Source of the DNA: Providencia stuartii | GTDB taxonomy: Bacteria; Pseudomonadota; Gammaproteobacteria; Enterobacterales; Enterobacteriaceae | NCBI GenBank assembly: GCA_900455155.1 | Contig: UGUC01000004.1 | Coordinates: forward strand, 124,001 to 188,000 | Direction: 5' to 3' | DNA: 64,000 nt | In this document: in pieces, positions 41,662-54,346 of the stretch | Layout: each line of letters begins with the position of its first letter | Position numbering within the stretch: the first letter of the stretch is position 1 | Notes under the pieces: generated by a model | Seen by the model: only the letters and a program-made list of their open reading frames with translations | The model's database searches: none | Told to the model about the DNA's origin: nothing | Program-made: the position numbers and the translations under genes

Positions 41662-41958
41662 ATGGCTAAGGGGCAATCTTTGCAAGATCCGTTCCTGAAC
41701 GCATTACGTCGTGAAAGGGTTCCGGTCTCAATTTATTTGGTTAACGGCATCAAATTGCAGGGTCAGATTGAATCTTTTGACCAGTTTGTCATTTTACTAA
41801 AAAACACGGTTAGTCAGATGGTTTATAAGCATGCTATCTCTACCGTTGTCCCTGCTCGCCCTGTTTCTCACCATAGTGGCAGTGCTACTGGCGGTGCGGG
41901 TAATGGTAACTACAACTCTGGTGCTTCAACTCAACAGGATGGCGAAGCTGCTGAGTAA
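41662..41958 (+). CDS. hfq: RNA chaperone Hfq
   Basis: Hexameric Sm-like protein that pairs small RNAs with mRNAs. 98 residues. The proximal RNA-binding N-terminus is [20 protein letters not shown], the Sm1 and Sm2 motifs include [15 protein letters not shown] and [12 protein letters not shown] (about 20-65). The disordered Gly/Ser/Asn-rich tail is followed by an acidic end GEAAE. It is preceded by AAGGAAAAC, and hflX follows about 100 bp later, as in E. coli. Confidence 0.97.
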   Translation: MAKGQSLQDPFLNALRRERVPVSIYLVNGIKLQGQIESFDQFVILLKNTVSQMVYKHAISTVVPARPVSHHSGSATGGAGNGNYNSGASTQQDGEAAE

Positions 41959-42059
41959 TACCAGTTGTGCGTTAAAATTCAAGGAAAACATGGGTAGGGA
42001 GACTTTACCTGTGTTTTTCCTTTGTATTTCTAGTGATTAAGCCTAAGAGGTTATAGCCC

Positions 42060-43340
42060 TTGTTTGATAGGTATGAAGGCGGTGAACTGGCTGTATTGGT
42101 GCATGTCTTTTTCTCCCAAGAAAAGGACACTGAAAATCTGGCAGAATTTGAGTCACTCGTGACATCGGCGGGTGTGAAACCTGTACAGATAGTAACAGGC
42201 AGTCGTAAGTCTCCCCATCCTAAATATTATGTTGGAGAAGGGAAAGCGGAAGAAATCGCTGAAGCTGTGAAGGAAAGTGGCGCAGATGTGGTGCTATTTA
42301 ACCATACGCTGAGTCCAGCACAGGAACGTAATCTCGAAAGGTTATGCCAATGTAAGGTCGTTGACCGTACAGGGGTGATTTTAGATATTTTCGCTCAAAG
42401 GGCGCGGACACATGAAGGTAAACTTCAAGTTGAATTAGCGCAGTTACGCCATTTATCGACCCGTTTGGTAAGAGGATGGACGCACCTTGAGCGGCAAAAA
42501 GGTGGGATTGGTTTACGTGGTCCTGGTGAAACTCAGTTAGAGACAGACCGTCGGTTATTAAGGGGCAAAATTAGCCAAATTTTATCCCGTCTCAGCCGAG
42601 TAGAAAAACAACGTGAGCAAGGGCGCCAAGCACGAAATAAAGCGGATATTCCGACAATTTCGCTGGTGGGTTATACCAACGCCGGTAAATCAAGTTTATT
42701 TAACCGGATGACGGCTTCCGATGTTTACGCTGCTGACCAACTATTTGCAACACTTGATCCAACATTAAGACGTATTAACGTGGAAGATGTTGGGCCAGTA
42801 GTACTTGCGGATACTGTTGGTTTTATTCGTCACTTGCCACATGATTTGGTTGCTGCCTTTAAAGCAACACTGCAGGAAACGCGTGAAGCAACGTTATTGC
42901 TCCATGTTATTGATGCAGCAGATAGCCGTTTGGATGAAAATATTCACGCGGTCGAAAGTGTATTGGAAGAAATTGAAGCAGATGAGATCCCAACACTTTT
43001 AGTCATGAACAAAGTGGATATGCTGGAAGACTTTATCCCGCGTATCGACAGAAATGAGGATAACAAGCCTGTTCGTGTCTGGGTATCAGCACAAACGGGT
43101 GACGGTATCCCCTTGTTGCTACAAGCATTGACGGAACGCCTTTCAGGTGAAATCGCACACGTTGAAATGCGTTTGCCACCGAGTGAAGGCCGCTTACGTA
43201 GCCGTTTTTATCAACTCCAAGCCATTGAACGCGAGTGGCAGGAAGAAGATGGTTCAATTGGCCTTGAGGTGCGTATGCCGATGGTTGATTGGCAGCGTTT
43301 GTGCAAACAGGAACAACAATTGCCTAGCTATGTGATTTAA
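42060..43340 (+). CDS. hflX: Ribosome-splitting GTPase HflX
   Basis: GTPase that separates heat-stalled 70S ribosomes. 426 residues starting from TTG 42060, giving the family N-terminus [20 protein letters not shown] lies about 10 bases upstream. The N-terminal HflX domain (about 1-195) contains [18 protein letters not shown]. The GTPase domain has G1 [13 protein letters not shown]3 [13 protein letters not shown] and G4 NKVDMLED. The C-terminal segment ends LPSYVI. It lies between hfq and hflKC in the conserved order. Confidence 0.95.
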   Translation: MFDRYEGGELAVLVHVFFSQEKDTENLAEFESLVTSAGVKPVQIVTGSRKSPHPKYYVGEGKAEEIAEAVKESGADVVLFNHTLSPAQERNLERLCQCKVVDRTGVILDIFAQRARTHEGKLQVELAQLRHLSTRLVRGWTHLERQKGGIGLRGPGETQLETDRRLLRGKISQILSRLSRVEKQREQGRQARNKADIPTISLVGYTNAGKSSLFNRMTASDVYAADQLFATLDPTLRRINVEDVGPVVLADTVGFIRHLPHDLVAAFKATLQETREATLLLHVIDAADSRLDENIHAVESVLEEIEADEIPTLLVMNKVDMLEDFIPRIDRNEDNKPVRVWVSAQTGDGIPLLLQALTERLSGEIAHVEMRLPPSEGRLRSRFYQLQAIEREWQEEDGSIGLEVRMPMVDWQRLCKQEQQLPSYVI

Positions 43341-43426
43341 CATATCGCTAGGAAATGGAATTGATATTAAGAGTTATTTGTTGCTCTTAACCCGAAAAAT
43401 CAATCATAAAGATATGGAGCTAAAAC

Positions 43427-44641
43427 ATGGCGTGGAATCAGCCCGGTAATGACGGACAAGACCGCGATCCGTGGGGAAGCGGCAATAAAGGCGGCAACTC
43501 TGGCGGGAATAAAGGTGGTCGAAAACGTGGGGCTTCTGATCTCGACGATCTCTTTCGTAAGCTGAGCAACAAGCTTGGCGGTAAAAAAGGCGGCAGCGGT
43601 GGTGGTGATGGTGATAATAAACAGCCATTCCAAATCAGCGGTCGCTTTGGTGTATTGGCTCTCGCGGCAGTCGTCGTTGTATGGGCGGGTTCAGGTTTTT
43701 ATACCATCAAGGAAAGTGACCGAGGTGTGATACTACGCTTTGGTGAATACAGTGGTATTGTCGGACCTGGTTTGAACTGGAAACCAACTTTTATTGATAA
43801 AGTGATTCCAGTTAACGTTGAAACCGTTCGTGAACAAGCGACGAATGGTATGATGTTAACCTCAGACGAAAACGTGATCCGCGTTGAGATGAACGTGCAG
43901 TATCGTGTGACTAATCCTAAAGAATATCTATTCAGCGTCACTAACCCTGATAACAGCTTACGTCAGGCACTTGATAGTGCAGTCCGTGGCGTAATCGGTC
44001 AGTCAGCGATGGAACAAGTGCTTACAACGAATCGAGCATTTATTCGTGATGTAACACAAAGGGATCTGGAAGCGACGATAGAGCCATACAAAATGGGGAT
44101 TACGGTACTCGATGTTAACTTCCAAGCTGCTCGTCCGCCTGAAGATGTTAAGGCTGCCTTTGATGACGTAATTGCAGCACGGGAAGAAGAGCAAAAAACG
44201 ATTCGTGAAGCACATGCTTATCGGAACGAAGTGCTACCAATGGCAAAAGGTAATGCGCAAAAACTGATCGAAGAAGCTGAAGCTTATAAGGCGAGTGTGG
44301 TCTTTAAAGCAGAGGGTGAGGTTGCAAGTTTTGCAAAAATGTTGCCTGAATATCGTGCAGCACCTGAAATTACCCGTGAACGACTCTACATTGATACCAT
44401 GGAGCGTGTTTTAAGTAATACACGTAAAGTTATCGCTAATGATAAGAGTAATAGCATGTTAGTACTGCCATTAGAGCAATTAATGCGTGGTAATAACAAC
44501 AATACAGCAGCACCAAAAACGGGCTTAGAACCAAAAGTGATGAATCCAAATACGACTAACAATTCATCATCTTCGGGTACTCAGCCTGCACAGCAAAGCA
44601 GTAATGTGCGCGGTGATACTGTTCGAGTAGGGAGACAATAA
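43427..44641 (+). CDS. hflK: FtsH protease modulator HflK
   Basis: SPFH-family membrane protein that with HflC forms a cage around FtsH. 404 residues: a Gly- and Lys-rich cytosolic N-terminus (about 1-70), one transmembrane helix (VLALAAVVVVWAGSGFY, about 76-92), then a periplasmic SPFH/band-7 domain (DRGVILRFGEYSGIVGPGL) with a long coiled-coil helix (about 235-290) and a Ser/Asn-rich tail. HflC begins 3 bp after its stop. Confidence 0.96.
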   Translation: MAWNQPGNDGQDRDPWGSGNKGGNSGGNKGGRKRGASDLDDLFRKLSNKLGGKKGGSGGGDGDNKQPFQISGRFGVLALAAVVVVWAGSGFYTIKESDRGVILRFGEYSGIVGPGLNWKPTFIDKVIPVNVETVREQATNGMMLTSDENVIRVEMNVQYRVTNPKEYLFSVTNPDNSLRQALDSAVRGVIGQSAMEQVLTTNRAFIRDVTQRDLEATIEPYKMGITVLDVNFQAARPPEDVKAAFDDVIAAREEEQKTIREAHAYRNEVLPMAKGNAQKLIEEAEAYKASVVFKAEGEVASFAKMLPEYRAAPEITRERLYIDTMERVLSNTRKVIANDKSNSMLVLPLEQLMRGNNNNTAAPKTGLEPKVMNPNTTNNSSSSGTQPAQQSSNVRGDTVRVGRQ

Positions 44642-44643
44642 TC

Positions 44644-45645
44644 ATGCGTAATTCGCTAATTGTTATTATTATTGCTATTTTGGCAGTCGCTTACGCATCC
44701 ATTTTTATTGTCCCTCAAGCCGATCGCGGTATTGTGCTGCGTTTTGGTAAGGTTGTGCGTGACGCTGACAATAAACCTATCATTTATGAGCCAGGTTTGC
44801 ATTTTAAAGTGCCTTTCATCGAAACGGTGAAAATGCTTGATGCGCGTATTCAGACATTGGAAATCCAAGCTGACCGCTATTTGACAAGTGAAAACAAAGA
44901 CTTGATGGTAGACTCCTACCTGAAATGGCGCATTACTGACTTTAGCCGTTATTATGTGGCAACGGGTGGTGGTAGCTCAGATCAAGCTGAAACATTCTTA
45001 AAACGTAAGTTTAGTGACCGTTTGCGCTCTGAGTTTGGTCGTCTGAGTGTTAAAGATATTATTACAGACTCACGTGGTCGTTTGACTGTTGATGTACGCG
45101 AAGCTCTGAACGTAGGTTCAGCATCTGATGAATCGACTAAGGAAGTCGATGCAGAGATTGCTTCTGCGGCAGCGCGCGTTGAAGAAGAGACTAACTTAAC
45201 GCCGTTAGTCGCTAACGCAAACAGTATGGCTGCTTTAGGGATTGAAGTTGTTGACGTTCGTATCAAACGTATTGAGTTACCGAACGAAGTTTCTGAGGCT
45301 ATCTATGCGCGTATGCGTGCAGAGCGTGAAGCGGTTGCACGTCAGCATCGTTCACAAGGCCAAGAAGAAGCCACGAAGATCCGTGCGGTGGCTGATAAAA
45401 CTGTGACTGAAACGTTAGCAGAAGCTGAACGTACAGCATTGACTCTACGCGGTGAAGGGGATGCGATGGCAACAAAACTGTTTGCTGACGCATTCAACCA
45501 AGACCCAGAGTTTTATGCCTTTATCCGTAGCTTACGTGCCTATGAGCACAGCTTTAATAGCGGTGAGGACGTGATGGTATTAAGCCCAGACACAGACTTC
45601 TTCCGCTTTATGAAAGCACCAACCAAGTTGCGTGCAACGGATTAA
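44644..45645 (+). CDS. hflC: FtsH protease modulator HflC
   Basis: Partner of HflK, 333 residues. An N-terminal signal anchor (SLIVIIIAILAVAYASIFIV, about 3-22) precedes the band-7 domain with QADRGIVLRFGKVV. The helical region AEREAVARQHRSQGQEEATK and the C-terminal tail ATD follow. The gene ends the long tsaE-hflC run with a strong terminator; the small yjeT gene that follows in E. coli is absent here. Confidence 0.96.
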   Translation: MRNSLIVIIIAILAVAYASIFIVPQADRGIVLRFGKVVRDADNKPIIYEPGLHFKVPFIETVKMLDARIQTLEIQADRYLTSENKDLMVDSYLKWRITDFSRYYVATGGGSSDQAETFLKRKFSDRLRSEFGRLSVKDIITDSRGRLTVDVREALNVGSASDESTKEVDAEIASAAARVEEETNLTPLVANANSMAALGIEVVDVRIKRIELPNEVSEAIYARMRAEREAVARQHRSQGQEEATKIRAVADKTVTETLAEAERTALTLRGEGDAMATKLFADAFNQDPEFYAFIRSLRAYEHSFNSGEDVMVLSPDTDFFRFMKAPTKLRATD

Positions 45646-45670
45646 AATAACTGTTAAGCTAATAAAGAAA

Positions 45671-45693
45671 AGCCCGCTTCGCGGGCTTTTTTT
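45671..45693 (+). terminator. Terminator after hflC
   Basis: AGCCCGC-TTC-GCGGGCT stem followed by seven T; 26 bp past the hflC stop. Confidence 0.92.
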
Positions 45694-45863
45694 ACGTCTG
45701 TCTCTTTAAGTATTAGATTTTTCAGGGAAAACTAATACTGTCTAATCTGGTCGCTATCAGTTGGATTGATGACAGAAATAAAAAAGGCCATTTTTTCTTG
45801 CTTTCCAGAAAAAAATTTTTTGCTGTGCAAAAAATCACTGGAACAGATTATTTTAGATGGTAG

Positions 45864-47198
<1,335 letters not shown>

Positions 47199-47229
47199 TA
47201 TCGAGCCTAATCTTTAGGTTTAGAGAAAA

Positions 47230-47256
47230 AACACCGAATATTTCGGTGTTTTTTTT
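47230..47256. terminator. Bidirectional terminator between purA and the MscS-like gene
   Basis: AACACCGAA-TAT-TTCGGTGTT, a perfect 9 bp stem, with T runs on the right and A runs on the left, between convergent genes. Confidence 0.92.
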
Positions 47257-47261
47257 ATCAA

Positions 47262-48464
47262 TTAATCACGTTTTAAATGGGCTAAATCGCTACCGGATGG
47301 GTGTTGATAGATCCGTAATTTGAAATATTTAGCGGATGCGTTGACGTACTCGAATATTTCCGACTGCACTTCTTCATAATCCACCCAAGTTGTGGAACGA
47401 GTAAAACAGTATATTTCGACAGGAAGACCATTAGGTGTTGGTGGCATGGTTCTGATCACTAAATACATATCAGCTCTGACATCCCCGCGCATTTTTATCC
47501 AATTTAAAATATATTTTCTAAACAATTGGAGATTGGTCACGCCATTGTCAATCATCCATTCATTGATATTACTGAGTTCGCCTTTCTCTTCGAGCATCGT
47601 TTCTAGGCTTTTACGCAGTGGTGCCGTATTCTTTAATTCATTCAATAACGCTTCGGTTGCAAATTCAATTGATGATTGGTCGATATAAAAACTACGCTTA
47701 ATCCTACGGCCACCCGAAGAGAACATGGGTTGCCAGTTTGTGTATTTCTCCGTGAGAAAATCTTTAGTCGGAATACGTGAAATCGTGTTATCCCAATTAC
47801 GAATGGTGATGGTGTGCAGTGCGATATCGATGACTTCACCGCTAATATTACTACTTGGTAGCTCTATCCAATCATAAAGTTTTAAGACTTTCCCATTAGA
47901 AACTAAAATATTTGCTACAAACGACAGTAAGGTATGTTGGAATACAAACATTAATACCGCTGCGATTGCACCAAAACTGGAAATAATAATGACAGGTGAC
48001 TGGTCCGTCATTAATGCGATAATAAGGATAAATGAAATAATCCAAACAATAATTTTGGCGATTTCAATATACCCTTTGATGGAGTTATTTCGATGCAAAG
48101 TTCGGGTCGTTTGCCGTAAAATAAAGACATCAAGGCCATCATTGACTAGCCCTGCACCATTGATCACAATGAGCGACCAACAAATGGTTTTGAAGGTTAT
48201 ATTGACTTCATCGGAGAATGAGGGCAGCAACTGATTAAGGTAAAGTACCAAGGTTACAGCGACAATTGAGGCTATTTTCTTCGCAACACCATCAATCAAG
48301 TCATCATCGGTTAAGTTAGTCAGTAACGGTAGCAACCGTCGGGCAAACCGCAAAAAAATCACTTTTCCCACAAACCAAGTGAGCAGCAGGATCACGACTA
48401 AAAGCGAGGTCATTAATAGGGTGTTGTTCGAGATAACATTATAAATTTCAGCAAGTTGTTCCAT
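47262..48464 (-). CDS. MscS-family mechanosensitive channel, YbdG-like
   Basis: 400 residues with about five membrane helices in the first half, ending in SSFGAIAAVLMFVFQHTLLSFVANILVS, the pore-lining helix region, and then a cytosolic beta domain (WDNTISRIPTKDFLTEKYTNWQ). The closest family I recognise is the YbdG small-conductance channels, which lack part of the MscS pore signature. It probably acts in osmotic response. It is convergent with purA and divergent from nsrR. The assignment within the MscS superfamily is by eye. Confidence 0.8.
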   Translation of the reverse strand: MEQLAEIYNVISNNTLLMTSLLVVILLLTWFVGKVIFLRFARRLLPLLTNLTDDDLIDGVAKKIASIVAVTLVLYLNQLLPSFSDEVNITFKTICWSLIVINGAGLVNDGLDVFILRQTTRTLHRNNSIKGYIEIAKIIVWIISFILIIALMTDQSPVIIISSFGAIAAVLMFVFQHTLLSFVANILVSNGKVLKLYDWIELPSSNISGEVIDIALHTITIRNWDNTISRIPTKDFLTEKYTNWQPMFSSGGRRIKRSFYIDQSSIEFATEALLNELKNTAPLRKSLETMLEEKGELSNINEWMIDNGVTNLQLFRKYILNWIKMRGDVRADMYLVIRTMPPTPNGLPVEIYCFTRSTTWVDYEEVQSEIFEYVNASAKYFKLRIYQHPSGSDLAHLKRD

Positions 48465-48531
48465 AGTATCCTACATCATATCCTCAATGTGCTGATGACT
48501 TATTATAAAATGAGCAAACTAAAAAGAATTG

Positions 48532-48687
48532 ATGATAAAAGTGATATATAGGTTTTCGGTTCACTCTAATATCTTTTTAGATAGTGCAAATCCACGAGTG
48601 GCCTTAGCAATCTATGTTATTATAGGTATGATTAGCGTTATGGCATTACTCGCTATTGACATATTATTAGTCAAATTATGTCAATAA
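48532..48687 (+). CDS. Possible 51-residue single-helix membrane protein
   Basis: An ORF of 52 codons starting ATG 48532, in the 455 bp between the MscS-like gene and nsrR. The C-terminal half has one strong hydrophobic helix (VALAIYVIIGMISVMALLAI) followed by DILLVKLCQ. The ribosome-binding site is weak. If one A in the run around 48521-48525 is extra, as elsewhere in this window, the frame could start at ATG 48510. It is not recognised and may be chance. Confidence 0.35.
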   Translation: MIKVIYRFSVHSNIFLDSANPRVALAIYVIIGMISVMALLAIDILLVKLCQ

Positions 48688-48919
48688 AACACCGCATAAT
48701 GGCAAATAATCATAGATATGTATTGTTATTGAGGGGATATTACCTCTTTGTGGTAAGCTAAACTAGAATGAAAAGGTCGCTTATGGTTGCAAATTAAAGC
48801 GTTATTCGTCGTAGTTATTGGGTATAAAACAGTAACGGGGTGTGATGTCGCTACAATTTGAAATTAATAAGTCGGTAAGGTCAGATAACCATTGGCAAAG
48901 CCGAAATTTTGAGGTGATT

Positions 48920-49342
48920 GTGCAACTAACGAGTTTTACAGATTATGGGTTACGTGCTCTGATTTACTTGGCATCCCTTCCTGAAGGGAAAATGACCAGT
49001 ATCACAGAAGTTACTGAAGTTTATGGAGTCTCCCGCAATCATATGGTTAAGATTATTAATCAGCTCAGTCATCTTGGTTATGTTAAAGCAACGCGAGGTA
49101 AAAATGGCGGGATCACCCTAGGCCAACCCGCGGAAACGATCCGTGTTGGGGATGTAGTAAGAGCTCTGGAACCTCTGACACTGGTGAACTGTAGTGGTGA
49201 ATTTTGTCATATTACGCCAGCCTGCCGTTTGAAGGGTGTGCTTCATCAGGCAATACAACAATTTTTAAAAGAACTCGATAAACATACGCTGGCTGATATG
49301 GTGAAAGACAACAGCCCGCTTTATCAATTACTGCTTGATTAA
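48920..49342 (+). CDS. nsrR: Nitric-oxide-sensing repressor NsrR
   Basis: Rrf2-family repressor of NO-detoxification genes. 140 residues from GTG 48920, with GAGGTG at the right distance; the family start is then [19 protein letters not shown]. An in-frame ATG at 48842 is rejected. The helix-turn-helix is around [22 protein letters not shown]. Three cysteines in [13 protein letters not shown] are the Fe-S ligands that react with NO. It precedes rnr by 42 bp, as in E. coli. Confidence 0.95.
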   Translation: MQLTSFTDYGLRALIYLASLPEGKMTSITEVTEVYGVSRNHMVKIINQLSHLGYVKATRGKNGGITLGQPAETIRVGDVVRALEPLTLVNCSGEFCHITPACRLKGVLHQAIQQFLKELDKHTLADMVKDNSPLYQLLLD

Positions 49343-49384
49343 ATGATGCGGTAATTACAAATTCTGATGACAACGGAGGTAACG

Positions 49385-51859
49385 ATGTCACGCGATCCTT
49401 TTCAGGAAAGAGAAGCAGAAAAATACGACTCCCCAATTCCTAGCAGAGAATTCATTCTCGAACTCCTCACTAAGCGCTCGGCTCCAGCAAAACGTGAAGA
49501 AATTGCACAATTATTAAACCTCTCTTCTGAAGAAGAGTTAGAAGCATTACGCCGTCGCCTGCGTGCAATGGAGCGTGATGGGCAATTGGTGTTTACCCGC
49601 CGCCAATGTTACGCACTACCTGAGCGTTTAGACCTCCTCAAAGGAAAAGTAATAGGTCACCGTGATGGTTATGGCTTCTTGCGAGTTGAAGGTAAAAAAG
49701 AAGATTACTATTTGTCACAAGACGAAATGAAACGTGCATTGCACGGTGATGTTATTTTAGCACAAGCTTATGGTCAGGACCGTAAAGGGCGTACAGAAGT
49801 ACGTGTGGTCCGTGTCCTTGAGCCTCGTAATAACCAAATTGTTGGTCGCTATTTTATTGAGTCAGGTATGGGGTTTGTTGTGCCTGATGATAGCCGCTTA
49901 AGCTTCGATATTTTGATCCCTAAAGACCAAATTAATGGCGCGCGAATGGGGAACGTGGTGGTGGTTGAATTAATCACGAGACCACAGCGTCGCTCTCAGG
50001 CGGTAGGTCATATTATTGAAGTATTAGGGGAAAGTATGGGAACGGGAATGGCAGTCGAAATTGCCTTGCGTACCCATGAAATCCCACATACATGGCCCCC
50101 TCAAGTGGAAAAGCAGGTCGCTGACCTAAATGAACAAGTACCAGAGTCTGCTAAAAAAGGCCGCGTCGATTTACGTGATTTGCCACTCGTGACTATCGAT
50201 GGTGAAGATGCTCGTGACTTTGATGATGCAGTACACTGTGCGCCGAAAAAAGGCGGTGGCTGGCGCTTGTGGGTTGCGATAGCTGATGTTAGCTATTATG
50301 TCCGTCAACAAACCGCCCTTGATGATGAAGCGCGTAGCCGCGGTAACTCGGTCTATTTCCCATCACAAGTTGTTCCGATGTTACCGGAAGTGTTATCGAA
50401 CGGCCTGTGTTCACTGAATCCAGGTGTCGATCGCTTGTGTATGGTATGCGAAATGACCGTGTCGGCATCTGGTCGCTTATCATCATATAAATTCTATGAA
50501 GCGGTGATGAACTCTCACGCAAGATTAACCTACACTAAAGTATGGAAAATCTTGCAAGGTGATGAAGAGCTACGCGAACACTACAAAGCATTAGTGCCTC
50601 ATATTGAACAGCTTCATGCTCTGTATAAAACGTTAGATAATGCACGTATTGACCGCGGGGCCATCTCTTTTGAATCTGAAGAAGCGAAGTTTATCTTTAA
50701 TGCTGAACGTCGTATTGAGCGTATTGAGCCTGTAGAGCGTAATGATGCTCATAAACTGATTGAAGAGTGTATGATCTTAGCCAACATTGCGGCGGCTCGT
50801 TTTGTTGAAAAACATGAAGAGCCTGCATTGTATCGTGTGCATGATCGCCCGAAAGAAGAGAGCGTGATGAATTTACGTTCTGTATTTAGTGAGTTAGGGT
50901 TAACCTTGCCGGGGGGAATGAAACCGGAGCCGAAAGATTATGCACAGGTCATGAATGAAGTGGCTGACCGTCCTGATCATGAGTTGCTGCAAACCATGAT
51001 CTTGCGGTCAATGAAGCAAGCCATTTATGATCCAGAAAACCGAGGTCACTTTGGGCTTGCTTTAAAATCCTACGCTCACTTTACATCGCCAATTCGTCGT
51101 TATCCCGATCTAACGTTGCATAGAGGTATCAAGTACTTACTGGCTAAAGAGCAGGGGCATACCGATCATCGTTGGACGCCAACAGGTGGCTGGCACTACG
51201 ATATGGATAGCATGTTGCAGTTAGGTGAACATTGCTCAATGACTGAACGCCGTGCCGATGAGGCGACTCGCGATGTGGCGGATTGGTTAAAATGTGACTT
51301 TATGCAAGACCAAGTTGGTCAAGTGTTTACTGGGTTGATTACCAGTGTGACAGGCTTTGGCTTCTTTGTACGCCTTAATGATTTGTTCATTGATGGCTTA
51401 GTGCATGTTTCGACGCTGGATAACGATTACTATCGCTATGATGCTGTGGGTCAACGTTTGATTGGTGAATCATCGGGAACCACATATCGACTTGGTGATG
51501 AAGTTGAAATTCGTGTTGAAGCCGTGCATATGGATGAGCGTACGATTGATTTCGCGTTGATTTCAACGACACGTAAAGCTAAAAATCCGGGTAAAACAGC
51601 CCGTGATAAAATGAAAAAAGAAGTCAAAAATGCCACTAAATCCGCGCGTGGTAAACGCGATGTAAGCCGAGATAAAAACTTCGAGCCTGATTCAGCATTC
51701 CGTCGCTCAGACAAAAATGGCAAGAAAACGGATAAAAAAGCGGGTAAGAAGGCAGAGACAAAGGCGAAAAGTAAAAAAGCCTCTGACAAAACGAAGAAAA
51801 TCAGTGCAAAATTAAAAGCAAAACGTGCAGCGAAAAAAGCCCAGAAGCAAGAAGGGTAA
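49385..51859 (+). CDS. rnr: Exoribonuclease RNase R
   Basis: Processive 3'-5' exonuclease that degrades structured RNA and acts in trans-translation. 824 residues from ATG 49385 ([15 protein letters not shown]); GGAGG lies six bases upstream. It has a helix-turn-helix and two cold-shock domains (about 20-230), the RNB catalytic domain with [11 protein letters not shown] (metal-binding aspartates, about 270-280), an S1 domain (about 640-725), and a long Lys-rich tail (about 730-824). Confidence 0.97.
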   Translation: MSRDPFQEREAEKYDSPIPSREFILELLTKRSAPAKREEIAQLLNLSSEEELEALRRRLRAMERDGQLVFTRRQCYALPERLDLLKGKVIGHRDGYGFLRVEGKKEDYYLSQDEMKRALHGDVILAQAYGQDRKGRTEVRVVRVLEPRNNQIVGRYFIESGMGFVVPDDSRLSFDILIPKDQINGARMGNVVVVELITRPQRRSQAVGHIIEVLGESMGTGMAVEIALRTHEIPHTWPPQVEKQVADLNEQVPESAKKGRVDLRDLPLVTIDGEDARDFDDAVHCAPKKGGGWRLWVAIADVSYYVRQQTALDDEARSRGNSVYFPSQVVPMLPEVLSNGLCSLNPGVDRLCMVCEMTVSASGRLSSYKFYEAVMNSHARLTYTKVWKILQGDEELREHYKALVPHIEQLHALYKTLDNARIDRGAISFESEEAKFIFNAERRIERIEPVERNDAHKLIEECMILANIAAARFVEKHEEPALYRVHDRPKEESVMNLRSVFSELGLTLPGGMKPEPKDYAQVMNEVADRPDHELLQTMILRSMKQAIYDPENRGHFGLALKSYAHFTSPIRRYPDLTLHRGIKYLLAKEQGHTDHRWTPTGGWHYDMDSMLQLGEHCSMTERRADEATRDVADWLKCDFMQDQVGQVFTGLITSVTGFGFFVRLNDLFIDGLVHVSTLDNDYYRYDAVGQRLIGESSGTTYRLGDEVEIRVEAVHMDERTIDFALISTTRKAKNPGKTARDKMKKEVKNATKSARGKRDVSRDKNFEPDSAFRRSDKNGKKTDKKAGKKAETKAKSKKASDKTKKISAKLKAKRAAKKAQKQEG

Positions 51860-51879
51860 TTGACCCTGCTGAATCAAAT

Positions 51880-51900
51880 AAGGTGGCGTAATGCCACCTT
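51880..51900. terminator. Stem-loop between rnr and rlmB
   Basis: AAGGTGGC-GTAAT-GCCACCTT, an 8 bp perfect stem, without a T run. Because rlmB starts 26 bp later, it may regulate or process the message more than end it. Confidence 0.45.
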
Positions 51901-51926
51901 GAATTCTATCAACAAAAAAGATATTT

Positions 51927-52676
51927 ATGAGCGAAATTATTTACGGCATTCATGCGGTGAAAGCCTTGCTTGATCGTGACGCATCACGGTTCAAAGAAGT
52001 CTATATTTTAAAAGGGCGTGAAGATCGCCGTCTAATGCCGATTATCCATGAAATCGAGTCACTGGGTATTGTTGTACAAGTGGCGAATCGTCAATGGATG
52101 GATGCACAAACAGAAGGCGCGGTTCATCAAGGGATCATTGCGAAAGTGTTGCCGGGTAAACAGTACCAAGAGGGTGATTTACCTGATTTTCTTGAAAGTA
52201 CAGACACGCCTTTTTTATTAGTTTTAGACGGTGTTACTGATCCTCATAACTTAGGGGCATGCTTGCGTAGTGCTGATGCCGCCGGTGTTTATGCGGTGAT
52301 TGTGCCAAAAGATAAGTCTGCACAGTTAAATGCGACAGCAAAAAAAGTGGCATGCGGTGCGGCTGAAAGTGTTCCGCTATTCCGTGTGACAAACTTAGCC
52401 AGAACATTGCGTCTGTTAAAAGAGTACAATGTGTGGATTGTTGGTACTGCTGGTGAAGCCGATCATACGCTTTATCAAAGTAAGCTCACAGGGCCAATGG
52501 CATTGGTGATGGGAGCGGAAGGTGAAGGTATGCGCCGTTTGACTCGTGAACATTGTGATGAGTTGATCAGCATTCCTATGGCGGGTACGGTTTCGTCACT
52601 GAATGTCTCTGTTGCAACAGGGATTTGTTTGTTTGAAGCGGTTCGTCAACGTGCCGAGAAGTCAGCCGTAGAATAA
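51927..52676 (+). CDS. rlmB: 23S rRNA Gm2251 methyltransferase RlmB
   Basis: SPOUT-fold 2'-O-methyltransferase of the 23S peptidyl-transferase region. 249 residues. The L30e-like N-terminal domain (about 1-75) contains [12 protein letters not shown]. The knotted SAM-binding domain has [32 protein letters not shown] and [21 protein letters not shown]. It follows rnr, as in E. coli. Confidence 0.96.
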   Translation: MSEIIYGIHAVKALLDRDASRFKEVYILKGREDRRLMPIIHEIESLGIVVQVANRQWMDAQTEGAVHQGIIAKVLPGKQYQEGDLPDFLESTDTPFLLVLDGVTDPHNLGACLRSADAAGVYAVIVPKDKSAQLNATAKKVACGAAESVPLFRVTNLARTLRLLKEYNVWIVGTAGEADHTLYQSKLTGPMALVMGAEGEGMRRLTREHCDELISIPMAGTVSSLNVSVATGICLFEAVRQRAEKSAVE

Positions 52677-52696
52677 ATATTCTCTGATATTTGTCT

Positions 52697-52725
52697 CCAT
52701 CCCTTGAGTTTTTTCTCAGGGATGG
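52697..52725. terminator. Stem-loop after rlmB
   Basis: CCATCCCTTGAG faces CTCAGGGATGG across a T-rich loop. It lies 21 bp after the rlmB stop and may be its terminator, though the following sequence is not T-rich. Confidence 0.45.
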
Positions 52726-52740
52726 GTATAGTTACGCGTC

Positions 52741-52832
52741 AATTTTTTAGCCGCACTCAACAAGTTCCTTGCCTCCGCGGGCCGCGGTTAACCCTGACAG
52801 GAGGCTGAATAATCCGTAAGGAGCAACTACTA
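52741..52832 (+). promoter_or_regulatory. Leader of the rpsF operon, possible S6:S18-binding RNA
   Basis: GC-rich leader with GCCTCC (52771-52776) facing GGAGGC (52800-52805) across a CCGCGG-rich loop, and a strong AAGGAG before rpsF. In many bacteria the S6:S18 complex represses its operon by binding the rpsF leader. The pairing fits, but I cannot verify the conserved binding motif. Confidence 0.4.
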
Positions 52833-53228
52833 ATGCGTCATTACGAAATCGTTTTTATGGTCCATCCTGACCAAAGCGAACAGGTTCCGGGCATGATCGA
52901 GCGTTACAGTGCGACAATCACTAACGCACAAGGTCAGATCCACCGTCTGGAAGACTGGGGCCGTCGTCAACTGGCTTACCCAATCAATAAACTGCACAAA
53001 GCTCACTATGTTCTGATGAACGTAGAAGCTCCACAGGAAGCGATTGATGAGCTGGAAACTAACTTCCGCTTCAACGATGCCGTTATCCGCAGCATGGTTA
53101 TGCGCGTTAAACACGCGGTGACAGAAGCTTCTCCAATGGTTAAAGCTAAAGACGAACGTCGTAGCCGTGACCTGGCTGATGAATATCAGGATGAAGAAGC
53201 TGAAGAAGCTGGGGATTCTGAAGAGTAA
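52833..53228 (+). CDS. rpsF: 30S ribosomal protein bS6
   Basis: 131 residues; the RNA-recognition-like fold begins [21 protein letters not shown]. The acidic C-terminal tail ([11 protein letters not shown]) is where glutamates are added by RimK in E. coli. AAGGAG precedes the ATG. It binds bS18, encoded two genes downstream. First gene of rpsF-priB-rpsR-rplI. Confidence 0.98.
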   Translation: MRHYEIVFMVHPDQSEQVPGMIERYSATITNAQGQIHRLEDWGRRQLAYPINKLHKAHYVLMNVEAPQEAIDELETNFRFNDAVIRSMVMRVKHAVTEASPMVKAKDERRSRDLADEYQDEEAEEAGDSEE

Positions 53229-53236
53229 TTGCGCAG

Positions 53237-53786
<550 letters not shown>

Positions 53787-53824
53787 TTGGTACAGTCCAT
53801 TAACGACTTTAAGAGGATAAGGTA

Positions 53825-54274
53825 ATGCAAGTTATTCTGCTTGATAAAGTAGCTAACCTAGGTAGCCTGGGTGATCAGGTTAACGTTAAATCGGGCTATG
53901 CTCGTAACTACTTAGTTCCACAGGGCAAAGCTGTTCCTGCAACTAAGAAAAACATCGAATTCTTCGAAGCTCGCCGTGCTGAACTAGAAGCTAAATTGGC
54001 TGAAGTTCTGGCAGCAGCTCAAGCTCGTGCAGAAGCTGTTAATGCACTGGGCTCTGTGACTATTGCTTCTAAAGCAGGTGACGAAGGTAAACTGTTTGGT
54101 TCTATCGGTACTCGTGATATCGCTGATGCAGTCACTGCAGCAGGCGTTGCAATCGCGAAAAGCGAAGTTCGCCTACCAAACGGCGTTCTGCGTACTACTG
54201 GTGACCACGAAGTTCACTTCCAGTTACACAGCGATGTTTTTGCTGAGCTGAACGTTATCATCGTTGCTGAGTAA
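53825..54274 (+). CDS. rplI: 50S ribosomal protein bL9
   Basis: 149 residues: the N-terminal rRNA-binding domain [19 protein letters not shown], a long connecting helix (about 40-75), and a C-terminal domain ending [23 protein letters not shown] precedes the start. The last gene of the rpsF operon. Confidence 0.98.
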   Translation: MQVILLDKVANLGSLGDQVNVKSGYARNYLVPQGKAVPATKKNIEFFEARRAELEAKLAEVLAAAQARAEAVNALGSVTIASKAGDEGKLFGSIGTRDIADAVTAAGVAIAKSEVRLPNGVLRTTGDHEVHFQLHSDVFAELNVIIVAE

Positions 54275-54320
54275 TCAAAAATGATGGTAGTACTATCGGA
54301 CTTATTCGATGGTACAAAAA

Positions 54321-54346
54321 AACACCGGCTTGTCCGGTGTTTTTTA
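54321..54346 (+). terminator. Terminator of the rpsF-rplI operon
   Basis: AACACCGG-CTTGT-CCGGTGTT stem followed by a T run, 47 bp past the rplI stop. Confidence 0.9.

Noticed and set aside
48842..48919. Upstream extension of nsrR from ATG 48842
   Set aside because: The Rrf2 domain begins at GTG 48920, which has a good GAGGTG.
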